From: Diphasiastrum complanatum | Lineage: Eukaryota; Streptophyta; Lycopodiopsida; Lycopodiales; Lycopodiaceae | Assembly: GCA_029204225.1 (NCBI GenBank) | Contig: CM055109.1 | Coordinates: forward strand, 28,954,361 to 29,018,360 | Length of the DNA: 64,000 bases | Reading direction: 5' to 3' | Shown: positions 1 through 8,586 of the stretch, piece after piece | Numbering within the stretch: position 1 is the stretch's first letter | Layout of the letters: every line of letters starts with the position of its first letter | Program-made: the position numbers and the translations under genes | Notes under the pieces: model-generated | What the model was told of the DNA's origin: nothing | Seen by the model: only the letters and a program-made list of their open reading frames with translations | Database searches by the model: none

Positions 1-645
1 ACTCCAGTTACATTGTGCTCACTCATTTATCCTCGATGTGTTGCATTGATGCTGCGTGAGATGTTCCTCCTCCGTAGAGATATTTGTTAGAGAGATCGTG
101 ATGGATACCATGACTCCCAGCAGACCCAGATTACCTCCTTTTTCTCTAGGAGACCTTCCAGAGCAGATATTGATGCCGACATTTTGTCCAAGGATGAGTT
201 AGATACCTTATCTCGGGATGTTGATCGCCGACAACGTACTGTTTCCAGACCATACACTATGGCTACACAGAGACTTCCCATATCTGGAGCTCACGTACGC
301 CGGCCCTCAGTTCGTGCATCTTCATCATCATCTTCTATCCTTGCTTTTCTCAGCAGTGGTCCTGCAGTGACATGATACGGTCTATCCTACAACTCAGATG
401 GTTACTGTACAACTTTAGTTATATGATTCCCGATGTACCATATCTCAGACTTTCATGTCTTGAGGGCAGATGAGATACTTTAGTTGTTTAGTCTTGTTAG
501 GTTAATATCTAGTTGTTGTGTTGTTTGATTATGGAGACATTTCTATGCTCCGTTCAGTATCTATCACACTTGAGATGTACTTACTTTGTCCTATATGCCT
601 TTTGGCATTAAAAGACATTAATAAAGCTTTCTTTCTTTCTTTTTA
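1..645 (+). mobile_element. LINE fragment, 3' end of ORF2 plus 3' UTR
   Basis: This is a 5'-truncated LINE cut by the window edge. The first ~75 bases encode the RCVALMLREM segment, which recurs as RCVGLLLREL at about 4.25 kb and RCVALMIREM at about 20.3 kb, so it is the C-terminus of the same family's ORF2. A basic tail follows in broken frames to about 375. The 3' UTR contains a hairpin (587-617: inner stem ATGCC/GGCAT, loop TTTT), then ATTAATAAAG and a (TTTC)n tail at about 628-645. The next LINE fragment starts directly after the tail. Non-functional. Confidence 0.75.
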
Positions 646-1081
646 ATCAGGATGTTGATCACAGCCAGCCACATATTACACTTTTCTTTCAGAAAAGAGT
701 TAGGGAGGATACTTCTGATAGTGAGATTGACATTCCAGCTCGTCGACAGAAGCTCTAGCGTCTTCCTCGACCGTCTAGAGTTCGTCATTAGAGGCCACCG
801 TGTGCCTCACACCAGATCACACAGTTTTTCTCTTTCAGTTAGTGAGTTGTACTCCTCCGCGTAGCTAGTGGTTAAGCTACTGCTTTTGTACCCTCACCAT
901 AGCTGGAGGTTAAGCTTTGGTTTCATTTCCAATTTATTCTGTTTTTAGCTTTAGCGGATAGAAATAAGTCCAACATGGACAACGCTCCTTTCTGATGTAC
1001 TTTTTCTTTGTCTTATGTGCCCAAGGGCACCCGAAAGACATTAATATATTCTATATTCTATATTCTCTCTCTCTCTCTCTC
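646..1081 (+). mobile_element. 5'-truncated LINE 3' end with CT tail
   Basis: The stretch matches 4311-4730 with only scattered substitutions by eye, so it is a second copy of the LINE 3' end: a short basic C-terminal coding stretch, 3' UTR, hairpin and pyrimidine tail. The hairpin lies at 1009-1040 (outer stem TGTCTT/AAGACA, inner stem GTGCC/GGCAC). The tail is a TATTC-type run passing into (CT)n, ending at about 1081. The next LINE body begins immediately afterwards, giving a head-to-tail arrangement. Confidence 0.8.
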
Positions 1082-1560
1082 TAATAAAGATTTACAAAGC
1101 ACCATTGACAGGATGAAAGAGAAAGGGATACATGACACTCATTCACAGCAAGATGTGGAAAGTAAAATCTCATCTTTGGCAAAGGAAGTGGAAGACACTC
1201 GTACTTGGGCTTTAGTTCTTAAGCAAGCTGGTAATTCCTCTAACCAAGTTCAGCCTTCGTTAGTGAATTCTACGTTAGAGAATGTTTTTACAGAACAAGA
1301 GAGAAGAGCCAAGAAGGCTCTTAATATACGAGTTAGGGGTATCCCTAATGGAAACAAGGCACTTGATGAGGCGAAAGACCTTCTTGTATCTAAACTTGCA
1401 CATAATCTGGAGGGATTTGACACTGCTTGGCGGAGCAAATTTGATGATAAGGTTCTATTCATAAAGTTTCGCTCCATTGAACAACGTAATTCTGCTTTAT
1501 GCCTTCGAGCTAAGCTCAAAGGATCTTTCATTTTTATGGTAAGGAGGTTTTTCGTACTCA
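1082..1560 (+). pseudogene. LINE ORF1-like relic (coiled coil + RRM-like)
   Basis: The frame encodes a charged, probably coiled-coil stretch (DRMKEKGIHDTH...SLAKEVED), then ALNIRVRGIP and VLFIKFRSIEQRN. The NIRVRGIP motif resembles the RNA-binding core of L1-type ORF1 proteins, which coat LINE RNA. The frame starts directly after the preceding LINE's CT tail, so no 5' UTR is present. It is interrupted near 1540, where it runs in another frame straight into the middle of the endonuclease domain, so the N-terminal half of the endonuclease is missing. Assignment to ORF1 is moderately secure; the coiled coil is inferred from composition. Confidence 0.6.
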
Positions 1561-2125
1561 TTTTAAGCTACTCAAAAGTGATCCATTTGCACGATTTATT
1601 TGGTTACAGTTTTATGGTCACTTCTTAGGGTTACCTCAAGATCTCTTTATAGCAGTTTGTTATTTTGCCCCTCAGACATCAGCTTTTGCAGATTATGGTG
1701 GTGACCCCTTCCAGCTCTTTCAGATGATATAGCCAGCCTTGCACAGCAGGGCCTTATTTTATTAGCAGGCGATTTTAACGCTCGCACCAACACCCAGCAG
1801 ACAGAGTTTCATGCAGATAGTGATTTCCTACATATTCAGGTTTTGGATGTGGGTTTGGACAGGACCTTTCGGGATGCTGATACCCCAGCTACACACTTTG
1901 GAGAACAGTTGATTGGACTTGCAGAATCTCACTCTTTAGCCATTCTGAATGGCCTTTCTCGATGGCCATCATCATCAGTTTTTACTTGCCATCCGCACGG
2001 TGGTGGACACAGCGTTGTTGACTACTTCATTGGCTCACCAGCTTTAATTCCGTTTCTTCATACTTTTTATATTATGCACCCTACCATCTCTGATCACTCT
2101 CTATTGCTCCTGTCTCTCGGCCATG
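1560..2125 (+). pseudogene. LINE ORF2 apurinic-like endonuclease, partial
   Basis: Broken frames carry the later motifs of the LINE endonuclease that nicks target DNA for target-primed reverse transcription: LFIAVCYFAP near 1645, LAGDFNAR near 1760, SVVDYFI near 2010 and SDHSLL near 2090. These match the GDFN, S-V-hDY and SDH catalytic blocks of the family. The N-terminal Asn and Glu catalytic blocks are absent, because ORF1-like sequence abuts the middle of the domain. A frameshift near 1735 separates the first motif from GDFNAR. Not functional. Confidence 0.8.
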
Positions 2126-3640
2126 CTACTCTTGGTACTGTTATGACTCCACATTCCACACGCCACCATCGTCCCTTCTTTCTCTCCAATTGGTCTTCCT
2201 ACTTACACTTCCTCTCTGGCCACAATGCTCCACGATTTCCCCTTCTCATCTTCAGTGGACCAGCAAGCCGACTTTTTATCTCAGTCGCTTCTTTGCTCAG
2301 CCAATACTGCTTATCCTTCCAAAACTTTCTCATCTTATAAACGCACTTACAATAGATGGTATGATGATGAGTGCCTCTCTCTACATAAGCAGGTTGTTTA
2401 TGCTCAAAATCATTCTCCTGACACCTTAGCATCTAAACAAAGAGAATATCGTAGGATGACTTTGCAGAAGAAGACCATGTACTTTCAGTCTCTCGCACAA
2501 AAACTCATCGATTCTTTGGACTCTTCTTCTTCCACCTTCTTTTGGAAGATGTTTTCTAAAAACTCATGTAGGCCTGCTCCTATTGCCATTGAATCGTGGA
2601 TTGACTATGCTGCAAAACTTTATACAGTTAAACAATTCTATGAAGATCACTACTCTTTTCTTAAGAAGAATAGATTCATTGGGTACTTTAACTCAACCCG
2701 TCCTTCAGAATTCACCCTTTTCACTCCGTCCATGATTGAAAACGCCATAAAAAATGGCCAAAACCATAAAGCCATTGATGTTGACTCTCTAAGTATGGAC
2801 TTGCTAAAACCTATCGCCCATATTGTTGCTCCATACATCTCCTACGTTTTTAACCAATCTGTTATTTTTGGCCTTCCCACACCGTGGTGTACTAACCTTT
2901 TGCACCTTATACTTAAGGCTGGTGATCCTCTGAATGTAGAAAATTATCGTACTATTATGATCAGCCACACTATGACTAAGCTTTATGGTTCTGTTATGCA
3001 GTCTATCATCAGCGCTCATGCAGAGACAAAGGAGTTATATGCTATGGGACAGGCAGGTTTCAGAGCTGGCTACTCCACAACAGACCAGATATTCATACTG
3101 AGATGTATCATTGAGGCCGCGAAGTTCAGGAAACAGAGAGTCAGCGTCTGACAGGAGATCATTGCTGCTTTCATCACATTATATGAGAGAGTTTTGGCCA
3201 GATTTCGTGATGGAGATGGATGGTCTTCATATATTCATAGTACGGTCGGAGTAAAGCAGGGATGTCCTTTATCACCCACCCTTTTTGCTTTATACATTGA
3301 CGACCTTGAGTGTATTATTCGGGAAGAAGGGGGGGATGGCTGTCCTTAGCAGATATTGTTATCCCCATCCTTCTTTATGCGGATGATGTGGTTTTACTAT
3401 CTAGTTCAGATACAGGACTTCAGTGACATCTGGATGCTTTGTATACTTTCTGTCAGATATGGGGGCTAATGGTGAACATTGGAAAGACTAAGGTTATGGT
3501 GTTTAACACCAACAGGCAGCATATGAGAGATACTATGTTCTATTTTGATGGACAGCCTCTAGAGATAGTAGCGTCTTACACATACCTGGGTGTTCTCTTT
3601 TCTGGCCCATTGCTTTCGTTTCGACTAGCTGCATTGACTA
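2125..3640 (+). pseudogene. LINE ORF2 reverse transcriptase, disrupted
   Basis: The longest open part (2225-3151) encodes the linker and RT N-terminal blocks, including QAGFRAGYSTTDQIF near 3050. In other frames follow GVKQGCPLSPTLFALYIDDLE near 3250, LLYADDVVLLSSSD near 3375 and DGQPLEIVASYTYLGVLF near 3555. The YADD box and the QGCPLSP box place it in the LINE RT family. About 15 residues holding motif A (the first catalytic Asp, normally FVDFxKAFD) are missing where KFRKQR runs into a stop at 3149-3151, and there is a frameshift near 3345. The enzyme is dead twice over. Confidence 0.85.
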
Positions 3641-3817
3641 GGCTCCGCAAGGGGCGCTCTGCTCTTGCTCAGATGGAGAGGTTTTCCTCTACTTATTATG
3701 TGCACGTGGTGCTCGTCTTTCCCTTGATTCGTCAACATAGTAATTTGAGACTCATATATTCATCATTGGATTTAAGCTCACTATGCTTCAGACTTTCTAC
3801 ATAGTTGGGGATTATCT

Positions 3818-4312
3818 ATGTCTGACCTCCCCAGTGGGACTCATGCGTTCATTCGTAGACGGATCTACAGAGCATACATACATACTGTTTGGTCTCACCT
3901 TGATCCTGCACGGGTTAAGCTTCAGTTCTACCGCATTCACTTTCTTCACTTAGATGCTTCAGGGCTTCCCGTTAGACCGAGTTATCTCTCTCAGCCGTTG
4001 TCTTTTGGCCTGCGCTACCGCATCGGTCAGCTGCGGGTCTCTTCTCATCAGCTCGCTATTGAGACTGGCAGATACGCAGACCTGCCACAACCATTACGGA
4101 TCTGTCGGTGCTGTACATTACAGGAGGTTGAGGATGAGTTTTACTTTATTTTCTTATGTCCAGCTTACTATGAGATCAGAGGCAGATACCACTGTCTTTA
4201 TCGGGACACTCCACTCACGCTTGGTTCCTTCTTTGCCTATCCCGATGCGAGATGTGTTGGTTTACTTTTGCGAGAGTTGTTCTCCTTGAGATCCTCAACT
4301 TATGCCGAGTGA
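3818..4312 (+). pseudogene. LINE ORF2 C-terminal domain with Cys-rich knuckle
   Basis: This open stretch encodes the region after the RT: LRYRIGQLRVSSHQLAIETGRY, then ICRCC...EVEDEFYFIFLCPAYYEIRGRY. Many LINEs carry a C-terminal CX2C...H...C knuckle preceding a CPAY motif; here the His position reads Tyr or Phe, while the sister copy at 20.1 kb keeps the His (CSMC...EDESHFLLRC). The domain probably binds nucleic acid. The frame closes at 4312, but a conserved basic tail continues in another frame (4302-4508), so one frameshift separates them. Confidence 0.75.
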
Positions 4313-4508
4313 TCAGGATGTTGACCACAGCCAGCCACATATTACACTTTTCTTTCAGAAAAGAGTTAGGGAGGATACTTCTGATAGTGAGATTGACATT
4401 CCAGCTCGCCGACGGAAGCTCCAGCGTCTTCCTCGATCGTCCAGAGTTCGTCATCAGAGGCCACCGTGTGCCTCACACCAAATCACACAGTCCTTCTCTT
4501 TCGGTTAG
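4302..4508 (+). pseudogene. LINE ORF2 basic C-terminal tail
   Basis: The frame encodes an Asp/Ser/Glu patch followed by an Arg/Lys-rich run (IPARRRKLQRLPRSSRVRHQ). The same region is present in the truncated copy at 646-870, where single substitutions create stops. Basic tails of this type may act in nuclear import or RNA binding, but that is inference. The frame is displaced from the upstream knuckle domain, so the full ORF2 is not continuous. Confidence 0.5.
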
Positions 4509-4722
4509 TGAGTTGTACTCCTCCGTGTAGCTGGTGGTTAAGCTACTGCTTTTGTACCCTCACCATAGCTGGAGGTTAAGCTTTGGTTTTATTTCCAGTT
4601 TATTCTGTTTTTAGCTTTAGCAGATAGAAATAAGTCCAACATGGACAATGCTCCTTTCTGATGTACTTTTTCTTTGTCTTATGTGCCCAAGGGCACCCAA
4701 AAGACATGAATATATTCTATTC

Positions 4723-4778
<56 letters not shown>
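4509..4778 (+). repeat. LINE 3' UTR, hairpin and (CT)n tail
   Basis: The non-coding LINE 3' end. A nested hairpin lies at 4675-4706 (outer stem TGTCTT/AAGACA, inner GTGCC/GGCAC), followed by a short TATTC-type run and then pure CT dinucleotides from about 4727 to 4777. LINE tails are usually poly(A) or short A-rich repeats, so the pyrimidine microsatellite is distinctive. Directly beyond it begins family R sequence, so the LINE may have inserted into that element. Confidence 0.8.
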
Positions 4779-4780
<2 letters not shown>

Positions 4781-7210
4781 TGGCCGGGTTCTGATCCTGC
4801 TCGGGTTTTTTGGAGGTCGCGGCGCTTTTTATTTTTATTTTTTCCCCCGACAATCACAAAACATTTTTTACAAGATTATTGGGGTCTTTATTTTTTTCAA
4901 TACAGTTGAATGGGACTTCATGTGAATTTTAATGGGTCAATTATTTGCCGTTTTTTAGTGCTTTTTGCAACTATATAGTTTGCCGATAATGCATTTTTGC
5001 AAGCACGTGGGTTGATAAAAAATCGTAATTTGCTTTGCCATTTTCATGCGTTAACTTAAGCAAACTAGTTAACATAATTGGAAGTTTCTCTTATTGGAGA
5101 AGACTTTGTCATTTCCTGATTTAATGAACTCCATTAAAGCAAAATGCAACTGGCTAATAAAATGCAATACTTGTCTAGACCTGTTATAAACTGTTAATTC
5201 GTATAGTCCCGCATGAAAAATGAAATTTATTGGTCATTTTTAGGCGAAGGGAACTTCCTTCAAAGCCAGTAGCATGCTAGCCGAATTCCTTGTGGAATTC
5301 TGAAACGCTTGCATTGCTGTTTCTTGGCCAGAATACCGGTCAAATTGCCTCAAAATTGGAAAAGTTAAGCCTGTAGTAATGGGAGTAGAAATTGCAAATG
5401 CCATTGAACACCAAAACAAGAAAACAAGAAACCAATAAGTGATGGTAAGCCACATTACTCTCTAATCGAATAGGTCCAATGGGCAGAACTCATTCAGAAA
5501 TTTGATTTTGAGGTCCGGCTTATCAAAAGAACCATTTCTTTAAGAACCCAAAAATTTGGCAAGAGTGACTCAACCAAAAAACTCTCAGATTGAATAAGGA
5601 CTGTATGCAATTTTTTGTATTGCACGAACAACCAATTCAACCATAATTAGAGAACTTCTAGTTGAATCATTATAATCAAATTTGTTCTTAAATGGATAAA
5701 ATTCCCACTCATTCTTTCCCATTTCCAAGTCTGTCAACCTGAGGAATATTAGGGCGAGACCAAAAATTTCCCTCAGTGACCGTATAGAACTTGAAAAGGG
5801 GTGAAAGAAAACATGAGTTGGAATTTGTAGTATGAAGTTGGAATTTGGGGAAATTCCCGAGAGCTTCACGTAGTACCGATTTGCTAAACTCTAAAGTAAT
5901 ATGAGTTATTCCAACATTTGATTTTTGGACGGTTAGATCCGGAAGTGGAGGGTTTTCCTAGAGGAAGAACCTGTGATATGGGACTTAGGCAATTCCAAAG
6001 GGAAGATCTAAAACTAACTAGATCGGGCTGACCATAGTAAGGCCTTATATCTGGAATGATGCCAACCAACTACTATTGATCACAAAATGGGTATTTTGTC
6101 GAAAATTTGAAGTATTGACAATATTTCCTAAGGGATATCTCAAGTTTACAAAATCGGAAACGTTGTATACTATTTCTTTATTCTAAGAATATATTAGTGC
6201 ATTTCTTATTGTTAAACCCGATTTCATTCCTTGGAAGGTAATTATTATTACGCGGTGACCTTGGACGATGTCACATGAATGGTTAACCAAATTGTTTTCT
6301 AATATATGGTTATTCTTCCCTGGCTAATCAATAATCCCTTTTTGATTAGGTAAACGTGTTGGGACATCAATCGTATTGAGTTAGGTTAATGCAACACATA
6401 TTTTTGGCTTTTAAGATTTTCGAAGACTTCTCCTAGGCCATATCTCGACTGATACGACACCTATTGGAAGCCAGTGTAGTTTCCTATCAAAAGGGGGAGA
6501 AGTAGATGGATAGAAAGTTATCTATGAAAAAACCTATAGCATTGATTCCAAGAGGAATCCATAATATGTATAGATGGAGGACCAGTTTTTGCAATCAGGA
6601 TCGCTAGGATATTTTTGATACTATTGGAATCTTCTAAGGATTGTTGTTGAAATCTAGTTAGACGATGTAAGGGAAGGGAAGGAAAATTAGAAAACATTCT
6701 TGTATAAAAAAAGTTACTGAAAATGAATTCGATTGATTTGTATCAGAACTAGAGAGTTTTATTACAAGAAAGGGGTCGTTGAAACTTGGCTTGGTTTATA
6801 TTCCTTAATGTTCAACTTGATCTTTGTAAGAACTAGGATTAGTGAGATGATGCGAGGAATGAAATTCCTTCTAACAATATATTCTTTTGAAATAATCTCC
6901 GATCGAGATTTTAATAATGGAATAGCACTCTTTGAGAAATATTCTCTCTTGAAGATAACTGGGTTACAAGAATCAGGAGCGTTACTTCCGAGTTAGTTGT
7001 TTGAATCTACGGGTAACATCATGTATTGATACCGTAGTTTATATGTATTGCTTATAAGTCACAACCATCACGAGTCATTTTGGATTCATTCAGAGGGTTA
7101 TGTGCATAGGATACGCGGAAACTTTTGGCTTTTTTCTCTTCTCGATTGGAAAAAGATGAAGTGCTATCCCGAAAACTTACGTGGAGTTGGATAGTTGTTG
7201 TAAACCAGAT
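4781..7210 (+). mobile_element. Family R retroelement relic, copy 1
   Basis: About 2.4 kb with no intact frame. By hand alignment its reverse complement resembles 42440-45540 in the same order: TAGTTTGCCGATAA (4974 against 45327), the block around GACGATGTCACATG (6267 against 43840), GTGTTGGGACAT (6357 against 43650-43700), AAGGGGGAGAAGTAG (6490 against 43450), GAGAAATATTCTCTC (6933 against 43040) and GAGTTGGATAGTTG (7185 against 42450). Copy 2 begins next to a tRNA-Met-type primer-binding site, so this is probably the internal region of an LTR retroelement. Its class is not known to me. The 5' end abuts a LINE CT tail. Confidence 0.55.
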
Positions 7211-7473
7211 AATGTCAGTACTTTGTATGAGAAAGTATTTGAGGGGGAGTATCAGTTACTTTGTGTGAGGAAGTATTGTATACGTTTTATCTTTCTATTG
7301 GGGATGCTCTATTACTTGAATGTTTAGGATTAATTAGGATGAGTGGGCCATGCCTGCATGCTAATTCTAGGGGCCTTTACCTATATTTAGTAAAAGTCAA
7401 GTTAGAATTTAGTTAGTCAAGTGGTATTCTAGTACTTGATTTGGAGCACAAGTTTTGCTATAGATAGATGTTG
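7211..7473. other. No recognisable gene (263 bp)
   Basis: AT-rich single-copy-looking sequence between family R and the TRIM. A purine tract (TTGAGGGGGAG near 7240) resembles a polypurine tract and could mark the end of family R's internal region, but no matching LTR is visible. Confidence 0.3.
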
Positions 7474-7507
7474 GTACTTGTTAGAAATCCATAAATCATA
7501 ATATGGA

Positions 7508-7580
7508 TGGACAGATTAGGATTTGAACCCAAGACCTCCCTCATACCGGATGAGATGCTCTACCACTGAGCTATCCGCCC
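7508..7580 (-). ncRNA. tRNA-like domain in TRIM 3' LTR
   Basis: Read on the minus strand this 73-nt stretch folds as a full cloverleaf: acceptor GGGCGGA/TCTGTCC (7 pairs, two G-T), D stem GCTC/GAGC with loop AGTGGTA, anticodon stem TCTCA/TGAGG, T stem TTGGG/CCTAA with loop TTCAAAT, discriminator A. A box TAGCTCAGTGG and B box GGTTCAAATCC are both present, so a type-2 Pol III promoter is intact. The anticodon loop TCCGGTA lacks the universal U33, and no CCA or T-run terminator follows, so a normal decoding tRNA is unlikely. I cannot assign the parental tRNA. Confidence 0.8.
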
Positions 7581-7739
7581 TGTTTGATAGTTCTCTCTAG
7601 AGTGTGGATTGATATTCCAACACCCCCCCTCAAGCCACACTTGGTTGGGGTCCTAGCTGTCACCTGCCCCACAACTTGGGACTGTTAGGTCTAACTTGGC
7701 TCTGATACCATGTTAGAAATCCATAAATCATAATATGGA

Positions 7740-7812
7740 TGGACAGACTAGGATTCGAACACAGAACCTCCCTCATACTGGATGAGATGCTCTACCACTG
7801 AGCTATCCGCCC
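7740..7812 (-). ncRNA. tRNA-like domain in TRIM 5' LTR
   Basis: The second copy has the same acceptor, D and anticodon stems; its T stem is partly broken, with loop TTCGAAT. The B-box core GTTCGAATCC is closer to consensus than in the other LTR. The anticodon-loop centre is CAG rather than CGG, so the two copies do not preserve one anticodon. Because transcription from this A/B-box pair would run towards the adjacent primer-binding site, it could drive element RNA from the 5' LTR; that is inference. Confidence 0.78.
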
Positions 7813-7859
7813 TGTTTGATAGTTCTCTTTAGAGTGTGGATTGATATTCCAATAGTACT

Positions 7860-8508
7860 TTTACCATATATAGAGACATTAATTAGGCAATTGCATTTAG
7901 ATTGATTTTGCTTTTGGAATAGACCAAAGTCTATAAGTATGTTGTGCACCCTAGCTCATTTGCAATGGGACATACTTGGAGTTTCTCATCACTTGTATTC
8001 TCTCATGTGTTTGGCTATTGTTTCATCACAATAGGAATCTTGTCTTGGGTTATTTGTATGAGCAAGTTGGTTCGGTTTTCTAACAAAGAGAGCTTGTTGA
8101 GAATTAGCAAGTACAACTACCTTCTGCCCTGCAGGTGGTTGCCTTATGCAATCTGTAATAGTTTCTAGAGTCACTAGTGCACATGGAAAACGATTTAGGC
8201 GTTACGCAAGGCTGTAGCTATTTAATGAATTTTACTGTGTTGCTGAGAATTTTGTACGCATCTTAGCCAGAAGAAGGATAGCAGCAATGATCAAATTTAG
8301 CTGTAGCCTGTATGTACACTTTCCTGATCTGTGGGTCATCCTTATCATTCGACGAAGTTGTATTATTTGAGGCTTAGTGTTAATTGATGGAAGAAAATGG
8401 AAAAAGCTCTTAAAATTCCGGCATATTCTTGTCATATACTATTCTGTTGATATGCATGGTTTTTGGCACTCCTATCCATTTAGTCACTTGTGGATCTCTA
8501 TGCTTCAG
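7860..8508. other. Probable ZW10 intron, nothing recognised
   Basis: About 650 bp between the TRIM and the first recognised ZW10 exon. Short open frames exist on both strands but match nothing I recognise. The stretch ends in a 3' splice site (CTTCAG at 8503-8508). I searched for the ZW10 exon expected next upstream and did not find it. Confidence 0.45.
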
Positions 8509-8586
8509 GCTCTTGATGAAGGAAACGGATTCAGATTTACGGATGAGAACAGAAATCGGGAAATTGCAAGTCAAGCATTGGATCAC
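8509..8586 (+). CDS. ZW10: ZW10 exon a (26 codons)
   Basis: The exon is bounded by acceptor CTTCAG (ends 8508) and donor GTAAGC (8587), with phase 0 at both ends. It encodes ALDEGNGFRFTDENRNREIA and six further residues, matching the ZW10 stretch where a GF-containing loop precedes the helix that leads into the conserved ILxxIxxxWxPLLP motif. The flanking frame is open further left, but that reading is intronic because it does not resemble the family. Confidence 0.8.

Larger units (their letters stand above)
7474..7859 (-). mobile_element. Complete TRIM carrying tRNA-like LTRs
   Basis: A 376-bp element (7479-7854) flanked by a perfect 5-bp target duplication GTACT (7474-7478, 7855-7859). Two 144-bp direct repeats (7479-7622, 7711-7854) differ at about 8 positions. 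Read on the minus strand each LTR starts TGTTGG; the left one ends the element with AACA. The 88-bp internal part has a primer-binding site TGGTATCAGAGCC (7698-7710) touching the 5' LTR, complementary to initiator tRNA-Met, and a polypurine tract TTGAGGGGGGG (7623-7634) touching the 3' LTR. It has no coding capacity, so it needs proteins from another LTR retrotransposon. Each LTR contains a 73-nt tRNA-like sequence, described separately. It probably lies in a ZW10 intron. Confidence 0.93.

Noticed and set aside
5240-5455. A 71-codon minus-strand ORF with a hydrophobic N-terminus.
   Set aside because: It runs against the sense of family R and is not preserved in the second copy.
7508-7812. Two free-standing tRNA genes on the minus strand.
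   Set aside because: Each lies inside an LTR of a bounded element, lacks U33, has no downstream T-run terminator, and the two copies disagree in the anticodon loop. They are called tRNA-like parts of a TRIM.
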